Shown: positions 25,443-32,737 of the stretch, piece after piece | How the letters are laid out: each line of letters starts with the position of its first letter | How positions within the stretch are numbered: the first letter of the stretch is position 1 | NCBI RefSeq assembly: GCF_017357385.1 | Contig: NZ_CP071632.1 | Coordinates: 563,501 to 627,500, forward strand | DNA length: 64,000 nt | Direction of reading: 5' to 3' | Source: Rhizobium sp. NZLR1 | Lineage (GTDB): Bacteria > Pseudomonadota > Alphaproteobacteria > Rhizobiales > Rhizobiaceae | Translations under genes and position numbers: made by a program | Notes under the pieces: model-generated | Seen by the model: the letters and a program-made list of their open reading frames with translations, nothing else | Databases searched by the model: none | What the model was told of the DNA's origin: nothing

Positions 25443-26387
25443 TCACCGTGACGCGTTATTGATTTCATCTAGCTCTCTGCCGGAGAACTCAGCGTGAGGG
25501 AAAGGCTCGCTATCAATATTCAAGAGAAGCGCAATGTTGGACTCATAGAGATCCAGGTCAGGCATCTTGGATAGTATCGTGTCGCACACGTAGCGTGCTC
25601 GCCGCATCCAGCGATCGAATACCGGATAGTGTCGGTCAAAGTCGATACTACCTTGCTTAAAGCTCTCGAGAAGTGACAGACCCTCATCGACTTCAACGGA
25701 GTTTGCCGCATAAATTAGAGCGATATTGCCTTTCACTTCCGCCCATGCGTCGTAGATTCCAGACCTTGTAACGGTCCTCCGGTCGGGAAATCGTTCGACT
25801 ACATCAATAGCCCGATTGACGCTTGGTCCGAAGTCGGAAGCGTAAATGCCGGAAGAGGACCAGTAGTGGCAAAGGTCCATCATTCGCAAGAGAGTGTAGA
25901 ACCGCCTTTCTTTAGCCTTCACGTCTTTTTTGCTCGCCTCCGACACCACAGTTTCGGCAAGTAGATGCATTCCCGTGAAAGGAAAGTAGAGATTTTCAAT
26001 GAATTGCGGACCCGCGATTGCATAGCGGGCAATCATGTCCACTTCAACCGCCGATAGATCTTCACAAGTTTCTTGTGCGAGCTCCTCAGATTTTTTAATA
26101 GAATTTTTTATCGAGGTCGCCACGAACTCAAACTGCATCTGTTCGTCTTCAGGGGCGATTACCCAGCTGGAGAAGGCAGCGAGCATTGCCTCCTTGTGTC
26201 CGAAATAGGAAGGCTGGGGGTCAAGCAAAAGTGTTACTGCCTTGTGCGGGTTGAACGCGCCGCCTTCAGCAAACATTTCTGCCAAAAATCCTTCGTCATC
26301 GGGACGTTGGACCTTTGGCTGAGCGTAGATTGCATCAGCAGTTGTTGTTAAAGTCTCAATGAGCTTCTTGTCCAAAGGCTTGCCCAT
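25443..26387 (-). CDS. Hypothetical 314-aa cytoplasmic protein
   Basis: Starts MGKPLDKKLIETLTTTADAI if the ATG at 26387 is used. Largely helical, without signal peptide or membrane segment (examples: FFGH-like PSYFGHKEAMLAAFSSWVIA, RFYTLLRMMDLCHYWSSSGI, DRWMRRARYVCDTIL). The same frame stays open upstream to about 26643 with a Cys-rich segment and a possible TTG start at 26585, so the true N-terminus is unclear. It lies after the six-gene exported operon on the same strand and could be its cytoplasmic member. No family recognised. Confidence 0.6.
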   Translation of the reverse strand: MGKPLDKKLIETLTTTADAIYAQPKVQRPDDEGFLAEMFAEGGAFNPHKAVTLLLDPQPSYFGHKEAMLAAFSSWVIAPEDEQMQFEFVATSIKNSIKKSEELAQETCEDLSAVEVDMIARYAIAGPQFIENLYFPFTGMHLLAETVVSEASKKDVKAKERRFYTLLRMMDLCHYWSSSGIYASDFGPSVNRAIDVVERFPDRRTVTRSGIYDAWAEVKGNIALIYAANSVEVDEGLSLLESFKQGSIDFDRHYPVFDRWMRRARYVCDTILSKMPDLDLYESNIALLLNIDSEPFPHAEFSGRELDEINNASR

Positions 26388-26649
26388 TTTCTCAACATTT
26401 CCTATCTGATTCCGCAGAGGATCGCACGGCGACGGTACGCAGGTTCTATTTTGATTCAATCGTACGATAAGCAGCAACGAGTCTTCCATGCCGGTTACGA
26501 TCACCGCAGCTCGAAACGGTGATTTATCTTTGTATCCTTCGCACCCACTCAGCGTGCAGTTGAGGTACTCGCAATCTTCCTGCAAGCGATCACGGCAACA
26601 ACCGCCGGGCTCAGCAGATGGAAGTTCCAGCCTTACAACGAAGCTCTAA

Positions 26650-27072
26650 TTACCATTGTTGGGGGAGGCCATACTCTCCTCGGCAGACAGCGATCCAGAG
26701 CGCTTCTCGAATTTCAAACGCCGAGTCGTCGTTACTTGGCAAATCCGACCAGTCTCCTCTCGGTCGTGGAGGCTCGTCAGGTGCCTGTGTATATGGACTT
26801 TCCGATCCACAATGGACAACATCATTATGATCACTCACTTGATCGTATTGAGGTTCCATTTCTTGCGCAGGCGCTCGATAGCTCGCATTCCTCACAGTCA
26901 CACGATAAGTGTCCATTTCGACGGTTGTCTTTACGATAATCCACTCGCGTTCACAGTCGTCCTGTCGACACGTGTCCACGAACAAGCCGTCGGACCCGGA
27001 ACTGATCGCTTGAGTTGAAAAAATAACAGCGTTGAACAAAGCCAACAAGATAATGCATCCACCTTTGGTCAT
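26650..27072 (-). CDS. Exported hypothetical protein, last gene of the caspase/metallopeptidase operon
   Basis: 140 aa with a signal peptide (GGCIILLALFNAVIFSTQAI). The mature part is acidic and has four Cys (DTCRQDDCERE, VVHCGSE, WIAVCRGE), suggesting disulfides in the periplasm. It lies 62 bp after the 194-aa gene. Its distal end is close to a long open frame in the next gene, so a frame change near 26650 that truncated it cannot be excluded. No family recognised. Confidence 0.65.
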   Translation of the reverse strand: MTKGGCIILLALFNAVIFSTQAISSGSDGLFVDTCRQDDCEREWIIVKTTVEMDTYRVTVRNASYRAPAQEMEPQYDQVSDHNDVVHCGSESPYTQAPDEPPRPRGDWSDLPSNDDSAFEIREALWIAVCRGEYGLPQQW

Positions 27073-27134
27073 ATGATGATCCTACTGCTCAAGTAGCAAG
27101 AATCTGCGCTTGCGCCGGTGCTCCGCGCCCACAT

Positions 27135-27719
27135 CTAGAATTTCTCAAGTTGCCATTGGAAGCCGACATAGTAACGCCCAGTTGTGCTCACGCCGGAATA
27201 TAGCCAAACGTAGAAATCGCCTTTGTTAAAACTGTAATTTTGCCTCATACCTATATTGCCTGGAGCAACTCCTGGAGTGGCACCAGTAAACTCCTTATAA
27301 CCATGTCGCCGTGCGCATGACCTCATGTCATTTAGATATGATCGGTAGATATCGGCCAATTCCTCTCGAGTATCTGATGTTTGTGTGCAATACGCAGCAA
27401 AATAGCCTTTGGATCTAATCTTGGCGAGCCGACATGGCACCCTCGCGCCGTTTGACATCTCAAGCCTGTCCGCAAGGCGTCCCGCTCGAAAATTATTTAA
27501 GTCGACCGGGTCACCATCGTCGTAGCTTAGATTATTTGGAGGAGTTTCAGTGAGCAAGATCAATGATTCGCAGAAGTTCGTCGGTTGCTGCGAATGGCTA
27601 TGTGGGCTAGCGTCCACGCACGTCGATTTGTCGGAAAATGGACAATCGTAACCGTGCGCCACGTTAACCGAGCCAAGAGCCACAATAGTCCCTACCGCCA
27701 AGTACAGTTCTCGTAGCAT
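27135..27719 (-). CDS. Exported hypothetical 194-aa protein
   Basis: Signal peptide ELYLAVGTIVALGSVNVAHG, cleavage before YDCPFSDK. The mature part has several Cys (DCPFSDKSTC, NFCESLILL, PCRLAK, AYCTQTS, SCARRHG) and a C-terminal aromatic-rich strand pattern (GDFYVWLYSGVSTTGRYYVG, then FQW) suggestive of beta structure. It is 30 bp downstream of the zinc-peptidase gene in the same operon. Function unknown. Confidence 0.7.
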   Translation of the reverse strand: MLRELYLAVGTIVALGSVNVAHGYDCPFSDKSTCVDASPHSHSQQPTNFCESLILLTETPPNNLSYDDGDPVDLNNFRAGRLADRLEMSNGARVPCRLAKIRSKGYFAAYCTQTSDTREELADIYRSYLNDMRSCARRHGYKEFTGATPGVAPGNIGMRQNYSFNKGDFYVWLYSGVSTTGRYYVGFQWQLEKF

Positions 27720-27749
27720 ACATTACTCCACTGAGTGCGAGAAAATATT

Positions 27750-28643
27750 CTATTTCGGCATACAACTATTGCCCGCGCTTTTCGCATGTGGTTGAGTGCT
27801 GATCCGAAGAACTGCGACGGCGCCTGACATAACCATAGCGTCCAAATCATCATCGGTAACATCATCAAGACTGCGGACGCCGACCTTTTCGGCGTCCAAT
27901 GCGCCAAGCACGAATGCGTCATGGCGCTGTCGATAGTCGCCGTGAATAGATCTTGCTGCCTGATAGCAGCCGAAGTATCGAAACGTAAACCGAAAGTTGT
28001 CAAAGCTGGCGAGGTTCACGAGCAGGTCGTGATAGAGCGGATTTTTGATGTTTAAATGGTCTTCGACATAACGTCGCCAAAATAGAAACATGAACCCAGC
28101 AAAATAATCGCTAAACAATTCAATGCCTTGATCGGATTTTGCATATAGGTAGTCTTCAATAGAGCCGTCTCCCATGGATTTTGGCGCCTTGCGTTGCTGA
28201 AACGCGTGGCCGAGCTCGTGAAATGTAACCCCAATGGCCGACGCGCTACGTTCTGGACGAGCTTGCAAGAAGGCGAACTCAAGCAGACCTTCCGCAAGCA
28301 TCACGTAGTTTTTCGACCTGGAGAAACAGCCGGGGTTGCGAAGTGCTCCCGGCGTGTCATCGAAGGGCATGCGGGTTGCAATCACGAGACTTGCGCCGGA
28401 ATGTATGCGATCTTCTATCAAGTGGAATGACACGTTCAAGAACTCGTCCCAACCCGGTTGCAAGCCGTCGGAGCTTAAGCTGGTGGACGACAGACTGGTA
28501 ATCGTAGCGCTCGTCCCCGGCACTGGAGCTGCCATTGCCTCTCCACACACAAGCGTATCGTCAAACTGGACTTCTTCCGCGAGTACTTCGGCCTCGGGAA
28601 GGGCGATGGAGACGAGTAAAAAAATTGCGGAGAATTTTACCAC
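27750..28643 (-). CDS. Exported HELGH zinc metallopeptidase-like protein
   Basis: 297-aa protein with a signal peptide (FSAIFLLVSIALPEAEVLAE). It contains IGVTFHELGHAFQQRK: the H142-E-L-G-H146 zinc site. Downstream is ELFSDYFAG (E175-x3-D179), matching the third-ligand pattern of gluzincin-type peptidases. Length before the motif suggests a substrate-binding N-domain. It overlaps the caspase-like gene by 7 bp, so the two peptidases are made together. It presumably acts in the periplasm or outside; the substrate is unknown. No lipobox is seen. Confidence 0.78.
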   Translation of the reverse strand: MVKFSAIFLLVSIALPEAEVLAEEVQFDDTLVCGEAMAAPVPGTSATITSLSSTSLSSDGLQPGWDEFLNVSFHLIEDRIHSGASLVIATRMPFDDTPGALRNPGCFSRSKNYVMLAEGLLEFAFLQARPERSASAIGVTFHELGHAFQQRKAPKSMGDGSIEDYLYAKSDQGIELFSDYFAGFMFLFWRRYVEDHLNIKNPLYHDLLVNLASFDNFRFTFRYFGCYQAARSIHGDYRQRHDAFVLGALDAEKVGVRSLDDVTDDDLDAMVMSGAVAVLRISTQPHAKSAGNSCMPK

Positions 28644-29401
28644 AATCTCCTCGCTGTGGGATGTTGTTCCGGCTGAAGCGGCGCCCCTGTGCCGAGCGGT
28701 TGGGACATAAACGACTGAAAGGCAGTTGCGGAAGCAAGAGAGCCCTGTGTTTTTGAAAAGAAGCTGAGGAGCCTATTCGAAGAAACTCCTCCTCCTTTCC
28801 CGACATAACTGTACTCGCCCTCGCGGGTAGAAGCGATTGCGAGACCAAAGTGCGCATCAAGAAGCGCTTTGATACGTCGAGGGTCCGGTGTTTCTTCAGC
28901 TGCTGCTGACGTCGAGGCTTGGCGCTCTACGTTGCATGCCTCAAACAATAAGATCAGTGTTCCTGGCGTTCTTGAGGACAACGCATCTATGATCCGTTGC
29001 GCAGGCAGACTATCCTTGTCGTTCCTCTGGTCGCGGATGTTAAGCATTTGGAACGGCGACAGAGGATCGTCGAAGCCGTGCCCGATATAAACTAAAATCA
29101 CTGAGTCGTCGGCGCCGAGGGCAGGTAGCGGATTCACTACAGCACGCAAACTATCGACTGAGAAGTCAGCACCATCCAATACGAACTGGCTTACCTGCCG
29201 TTGCTCCCCCAGCGCATCGGATGCCGCGTCAAAGAAAGCATTCACACGTTGTGATGCGCGCTTGATTAGCACCCCCGCTGTAGGATCGGCCGTGTCATAT
29301 AAGCCGATCAATATCAACCGTCCCGACGCATTGGCTTGTAAAGTGCCCTGGACGGAAAACAGAACCATCAATGCGGCAAGCGTCCGAGCATTCGCATACA
29401 T
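28637..29401 (-). CDS. Exported caspase-like (C14/metacaspase) peptidase
   Basis: 254-aa protein starting MYANARTLAALMVLFSVQGT, a clear signal peptide. The caspase fold shows LILIGLYD, SVILVYIGHGFDD with the catalytic His (about H108), and GTLILLFEACNVER with the catalytic Cys (about C156). Bacterial caspase-like peptidases usually cut after Arg or Lys. Some are exported, and many are effectors or act in cell-death systems. It overlaps the zinc-peptidase gene and lies 10 bp after the 229-aa gene. Start ATG 29401 is chosen because it begins the signal; the frame is open to 29476. Confidence 0.82.
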   Translation of the reverse strand: MYANARTLAALMVLFSVQGTLQANASGRLILIGLYDTADPTAGVLIKRASQRVNAFFDAASDALGEQRQVSQFVLDGADFSVDSLRAVVNPLPALGADDSVILVYIGHGFDDPLSPFQMLNIRDQRNDKDSLPAQRIIDALSSRTPGTLILLFEACNVERQASTSAAAEETPDPRRIKALLDAHFGLAIASTREGEYSYVGKGGGVSSNRLLSFFSKTQGSLASATAFQSFMSQPLGTGAPLQPEQHPTARRLW

Positions 29402-29411
29402 CGCATCGACC

Positions 29412-30101
29412 TCAGTGGTTGAGATTATCAATTGCGGCTTTCGTGGTCGGTCCGATTCCCCCCACCACAGTGTCAATTACCAGCCCACGATCATTCCACC
29501 ATCCAAACAACGCGTTTGGACATTCCCGAGACGCCAAAAGAAATATGCCGCTGTTTTTGACGTTTGACTTAGCACTCAAGACTAGTGTTGGAACGAAGTG
29601 ACAAAGCGCGGCGGCGTTTTTGTCAACGGTCATATCTAGCGGCGCCGGTGTCTTCACATCCCCCACGTCCAGTAGACGGTAAAGTTCCTGAGGCTCAATT
29701 TCCTGTAAGTTGATTGCCCGAACTGTCCAATCCATTACCTTCTCGGGTCGCCATTGTTGATCGCCAAGAGGGGTGCTTTCTGCAAGTATCAAGAGACCGC
29801 CTCTTTTCTTTGGCGACGCTTTCGAAGCAATGGCTATGCCGCGGCTCGCCACTGAGAGAATGCTCTCATCCACATTGTCGTTGAGCCATGTCAGCTTCGG
29901 ATCGGCCATCTTTAGCACCATTGCGGAGATTTCTGGAGGATAGCCGATCGAGAGCCAACCCAATCTCAAATTGGGTTCTATAGCGCAGCCGCGATCCTGG
30001 CCTGCTCCGCATTCTGCAATCATCTCCGCGCACGACATCTCCCCGTACCCGCCGGCGATGCCGAGTGCCAATAAGCATGGCAGCATTCGATACTTGAACA
30101 T
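29412..30101 (-). CDS. Exported hypothetical 229-aa protein
   Basis: Signal peptide (MLPCLLALGIAGGYGEMSCA) and a mature part with several Cys (IAECGAGQDRGC, AALCHFVP, RECPNALFG). The middle has SVASRGIAIASKASPKKRGG and LAESTPLGDQQW; the end has GWWNDRGLVIDTVVGGIG. No domain recognised. It is immediately upstream of the caspase-like gene (10 bp), so a partner, inhibitor or substrate-presenting role is possible but not shown. Confidence 0.7.
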   Translation of the reverse strand: MFKYRMLPCLLALGIAGGYGEMSCAEMIAECGAGQDRGCAIEPNLRLGWLSIGYPPEISAMVLKMADPKLTWLNDNVDESILSVASRGIAIASKASPKKRGGLLILAESTPLGDQQWRPEKVMDWTVRAINLQEIEPQELYRLLDVGDVKTPAPLDMTVDKNAAALCHFVPTLVLSAKSNVKNSGIFLLASRECPNALFGWWNDRGLVIDTVVGGIGPTTKAAIDNLNH

Positions 30102-30143
30102 GGTGTTTCCAAGATTTCAGCCCGAAGTCACTACGAAAGGAAA

Positions 30144-30743
30144 TCAAGGCGCGGCGTATTGTCGGCTAAGTTTGCCGTCTACCCCGTCACCCCATACGCG
30201 GACGTAGCCGGGCGCTTGTTCGAGAAATTTGAAACTTTGCGGAGACGCGAAGCTGCCGGGCGAGAGCGACGATCCCTCGACCCAATAGGTTATCTTGCCT
30301 TCAGCGCACTCACAGTCATGGCTGCCTTTCGAGGGCAGAGGAGCGGCCATCAGGTTGATGAGGTCCCCAGATTTCCGGTAATTAGTGGTCTCAACTTTGA
30401 TGCCAATATCGTTAGCTTCCTCGGTAATGTTAACTGCTACGTGCGATATACTTTTCTTTCCTTTAGGAAATTCTATTTGAAAGTGACCCCATTCCTGCAC
30501 CGTTCTCCCATCGTCGTACTCAAGGGTCGAAACGTACTTTCCATTTGGTTTCAACAGAGTGAAGGCGGTCAAAGGCTTTCCGCCTCCGTCTTGCATTCTC
30601 GTGGCCCACGCGCCGTTCCACCAAGCGGAATTCGCGACTGGCGGACACGGAATTGGCCCCGCCATTAGGCATCCGCTTTTGGCTTCAACGATCACTGTTG
30701 AAAAAAGAAGAACGCAAAAAACTACAGAAAAACCGATTTTCAT
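30144..30743 (-). CDS. Exported hypothetical 199-aa protein, first gene of the operon
   Basis: Signal peptide (MKIGFSVVFCVLLFSTVIVE). The mature part is beta-rich: NSAWWNGAWATRMQDGGGKP, LLKPNGKYVSTLEYDDGRTV, QEWGHFQIEFPKGKKS. The W-NG-W...G-Y pattern resembles small lipocalin-like or glycoside-binding folds but is not diagnostic. ATG 30743 follows GGAGGGCGAGCG, a strong ribosome-binding site. It heads a run of six same-strand exported genes with gaps of -7 to 62 bp. Confidence 0.7.
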   Translation of the reverse strand: MKIGFSVVFCVLLFSTVIVEAKSGCLMAGPIPCPPVANSAWWNGAWATRMQDGGGKPLTAFTLLKPNGKYVSTLEYDDGRTVQEWGHFQIEFPKGKKSISHVAVNITEEANDIGIKVETTNYRKSGDLINLMAAPLPSKGSHDCECAEGKITYWVEGSSLSPGSFASPQSFKFLEQAPGYVRVWGDGVDGKLSRQYAAP

Positions 30744-31468
30744 CGCTCGCCCTCCAACATAACGTATAGTTGTATACCAACCCTAGGTACAGAATGCCAA
30801 AGTAATACACTTGTCAATATATCCAATTGAATTAACCCAGAGCTGCACCGCCGAAGTATGCTTCTCTCAGCGTCTTCAGAAATTTGATCACGGCGGCCGG
30901 CGGTGCAATCTGTGGGTCTAGGCGCCCTGTGCCGAGCTTTTTCGCTGCCCACGGGCGGGCAATTGCTCGTAACCGGACAAATGCTCTGCAAACTGCGCAG
31001 AGGATTTGTCCCGTAGCGCGCTGCTAGGTTGGCGCACTAAGTGCGCCCGAACTAATTTATATACGCCTTTCGGGCGCGCGCCCCAAGGCAGCTTGTAGGG
31101 TCGGGTCGGCATGCTGAGACGATCACATGTGTTTCCTCCATAGAAAATGCCGTCATACGCGGTCGCTAAGGATAGAATGACCTCCGTCCACATTGAGGGC
31201 GATCACTCAACTAGCAAGCGAACGTCGTCTTGTTTCGCCAAATAACATGGAGGGGAATGCTGCAAAAGTGCACGCCATCCTTTGGATGGTTCTGCCATTA
31301 TTCTGTACGTACAATCGCTCGGTTGACCCCCTCTGGTCTGATTTTCAAGGTTGTCTGATAAGCTCGCTGTGGTCTGCTTTAATCTCAATGGGTTTTCCGG
31401 TACTATTCGCGGTATTGTAAGATCAAATGATAGAAATAGTGATGTTAATCATTGTGTTAGATAGCATA
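30744..31468. other. 725-bp intergenic end of the island
   Basis: No convincing gene. On the minus strand a TTGACA-like box lies at 30812-30817, but the -10 expected near 30789-30795 is poor (TTCTGT). A small palindrome GTATA-GTTG-TATAC occurs near 30759-30776. The rest, up to the right junction, may be the decayed distal end of the element or hold its right-end integrase arm sites. Confidence 0.4.
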
Positions 31469-31491
31469 TTCGATTCCCTTCACCCGCTCCA
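31469..31491 (+). repeat. attR: second copy of the 23-bp tRNA-Gly 3'-end repeat
   Basis: Identical to 1801-1823. The sequence before it no longer resembles tRNA, while the chromosome resumes after it. It marks the right junction of the island. Confidence 0.93.
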
Positions 31492-31519
31492 GCTTCCCGC
31501 ACGCGAAGCCGACCAACAT

Positions 31520-31798
31520 CTAATCCCCAAAGAACCGGATCGGCTTGTATCGGCGGTGCGCGATGATCAGGCTCCGATCGGGCTGGATGATGTAGGTTTC
31601 CTCCACCTGCTGGCCATACTGGTCGATGAAATCATGCGGAAAGGCCGAGCCGACCGGCGATTTGGTGAGCTTGGTGCGCGGCTGGCCGTTATAGGTGATG
31701 CTTCCGGGGATTGGCTCGAGGCCGGGGCCGCTATAGGTAACGGTATTGCAACCGGCAATGAGGAGGGTGCCGATGAGGCCGATGAGTGCGGGTTTCAT
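31520..31798 (-). CDS. Small lipoprotein, unknown
   Basis: 92-aa protein. The ATG at 31798 follows GGAAGGG; starts further upstream lack conservation. The N-terminus MKPALIGLIGTLLIAGC is a lipoprotein signal with lipobox LIAGC. The mature part has SYGPGL-like NTVTYSGPGLEPIPGSITYN and KSPVGSAFPHDFIDQYGQQV. Rhizobial outer-membrane or periplasmic lipoproteins of this size are common. First core gene after the island junction. No function known. Confidence 0.75.
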   Translation of the reverse strand: MKPALIGLIGTLLIAGCNTVTYSGPGLEPIPGSITYNGQPRTKLTKSPVGSAFPHDFIDQYGQQVEETYIIQPDRSLIIAHRRYKPIRFFGD

Positions 31799-32158
31799 GT
31801 CCATCCCTTCCGATGCCGCCGACGAAGCGATCTTACTCTCTATTGGCGCCGGCGCATCACGCAAACGGCATGGGCAGTTTCAATCCTTCGAGAAGCACCG
31901 CTTGGAACGCCGTGATCGTTCAGTGCTAATCCATTGCCGAAACCGGCGCCGTCTGCTAGATCGGCAGCGTCGAAAAAGGCAGGATCGGTTGAGGTAAGCC
32001 CGATCCCTTCCGCTGGAGCGTCAAGAGCGCTCCGGCGAAGCTCTGCTCCGTGGCCCATGGCACGAGAACCCGCGACGTGATCCGCACCAGATGCGGGATC
32101 CCGGCGGCGTGCGGAGACGGCAAAAGGCAGTCCCGGGATTTTTTGAACGGAGACTGTC
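31799..32158. other. 360-bp intergenic region
   Basis: No convincing gene. It separates the small lipoprotein (minus) from the VOC gene (plus) and should hold divergent promoters, but no clear boxes are visible. Confidence 0.4.
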
Positions 32159-32539
32159 ATGCGCCTGAACCATCTCGATTTTCACGTACCCGATATCACT
32201 GCGACGGCGGATTTTTTCATCCGCCATTTCGGCCTGACGCTTAAGGATATGCGCGGCCAGAACGGCTTGGCGATCCTTGCGGACGATGCCGGTCTCGAAA
32301 TCGTCCTCAGTCACGCCATTGCCAAATTCGGCACCGCCGACCAGGTTGAACTGCAGCGCCAGACCTATCATATCGGCTTCATCCTGCCCGAAAGGGCAGA
32401 TGTCGATAGGGTGCATGCCGGGCTTTTTGCCGCCGGCGCGGCGCTCTCCGGTCCGCCAGCTGCCATGCGCGGCGGCTGGCTGTTTTATTGCACGGCGCCT
32501 GGGAATATCCTCGTCGAGGTCGGCTGGCGGCCGGGTTAG
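32159..32539 (+). CDS. VOC/glyoxalase-like protein
   Basis: 126-aa vicinal-oxygen-chelate fold protein: MRLNHLDFHVPDITATADFF, RHFGLTLKDMRGQNGLAILA, YHIGFILPERADVDRVHAGL, and the end FYCTAPGNILVEVGW. The His (residue 5) and the distal Glu of VLVEV-type metal sites are present. Length is standard for a single paired beta-alpha-beta3 unit. Substrate unknown; members include glyoxalase I, extradiol dioxygenases and resistance proteins. Confidence 0.9.
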   Translation: MRLNHLDFHVPDITATADFFIRHFGLTLKDMRGQNGLAILADDAGLEIVLSHAIAKFGTADQVELQRQTYHIGFILPERADVDRVHAGLFAAGAALSGPPAAMRGGWLFYCTAPGNILVEVGWRPG

Positions 32540-32546
32540 CGAGATC

Positions 32547-32705
32547 CCAAAAGACCTTCTCCCCGCTAGCGGGGCGAAGGGGAAGAGCTGCAACCTCTCC
32601 GTTCCTCGCTAGGCTCGCGCCTGGCACGTCCCTCGCCCCGTTTACGGGGGTCCGAAGGACGGGTCGAGACCAGCGGCTCGACCCCGGTTGAGTTAGGGTG
32701 ACGGG
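32547..32705. repeat. Rhizobial intergenic mosaic-type repeat
   Basis: Palindrome-rich segment with CTTCTCCCCGCTAGCGGGGC, CGCCCCGTTTACGGGGGTCC and GAAGGACGGGTCGAGACC. Close relatives appear at 35004-35165 (GGGGTCCGAAGGACGGG in common) and, more distantly, at 63249-63410. It resembles the RIME-type elements scattered between rhizobial genes. It could form strong hairpins at the ends of the VOC and chemoreceptor transcripts. Confidence 0.75.
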
Positions 32706-32737
32706 CAGGCTTCGGGCGTGAACTGGACAGCCGTGGC

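Larger units (their letters stand above)
1801..31491. mobile_element. Integrated genomic island at tRNA-Gly(CCC), about 29.7 kb
   Basis: The island is bounded by a perfect 23-bp direct repeat formed by the tRNA 3' end (1801-1823) and its copy (31469-31491). A DUF4102-type tyrosine integrase lies 188 bp after the tRNA, and an AlpA-like possible excisionase/regulator is at 25065-25310. Contents are restriction and defence-like genes, two insertion sequences, a serine recombinase and many exported unknown proteins. Base composition is visibly more A+T rich than the flanking core genes. No conjugation genes are seen, so it would be mobilised in trans or be decaying. Excision has not been shown. 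Confidence 0.93.

Noticed and set aside
31427-31915. 162-codon frame crossing the right island junction
   Set aside because: Runs through attR and antisense to the small lipoprotein; no ribosome-binding site or motif.
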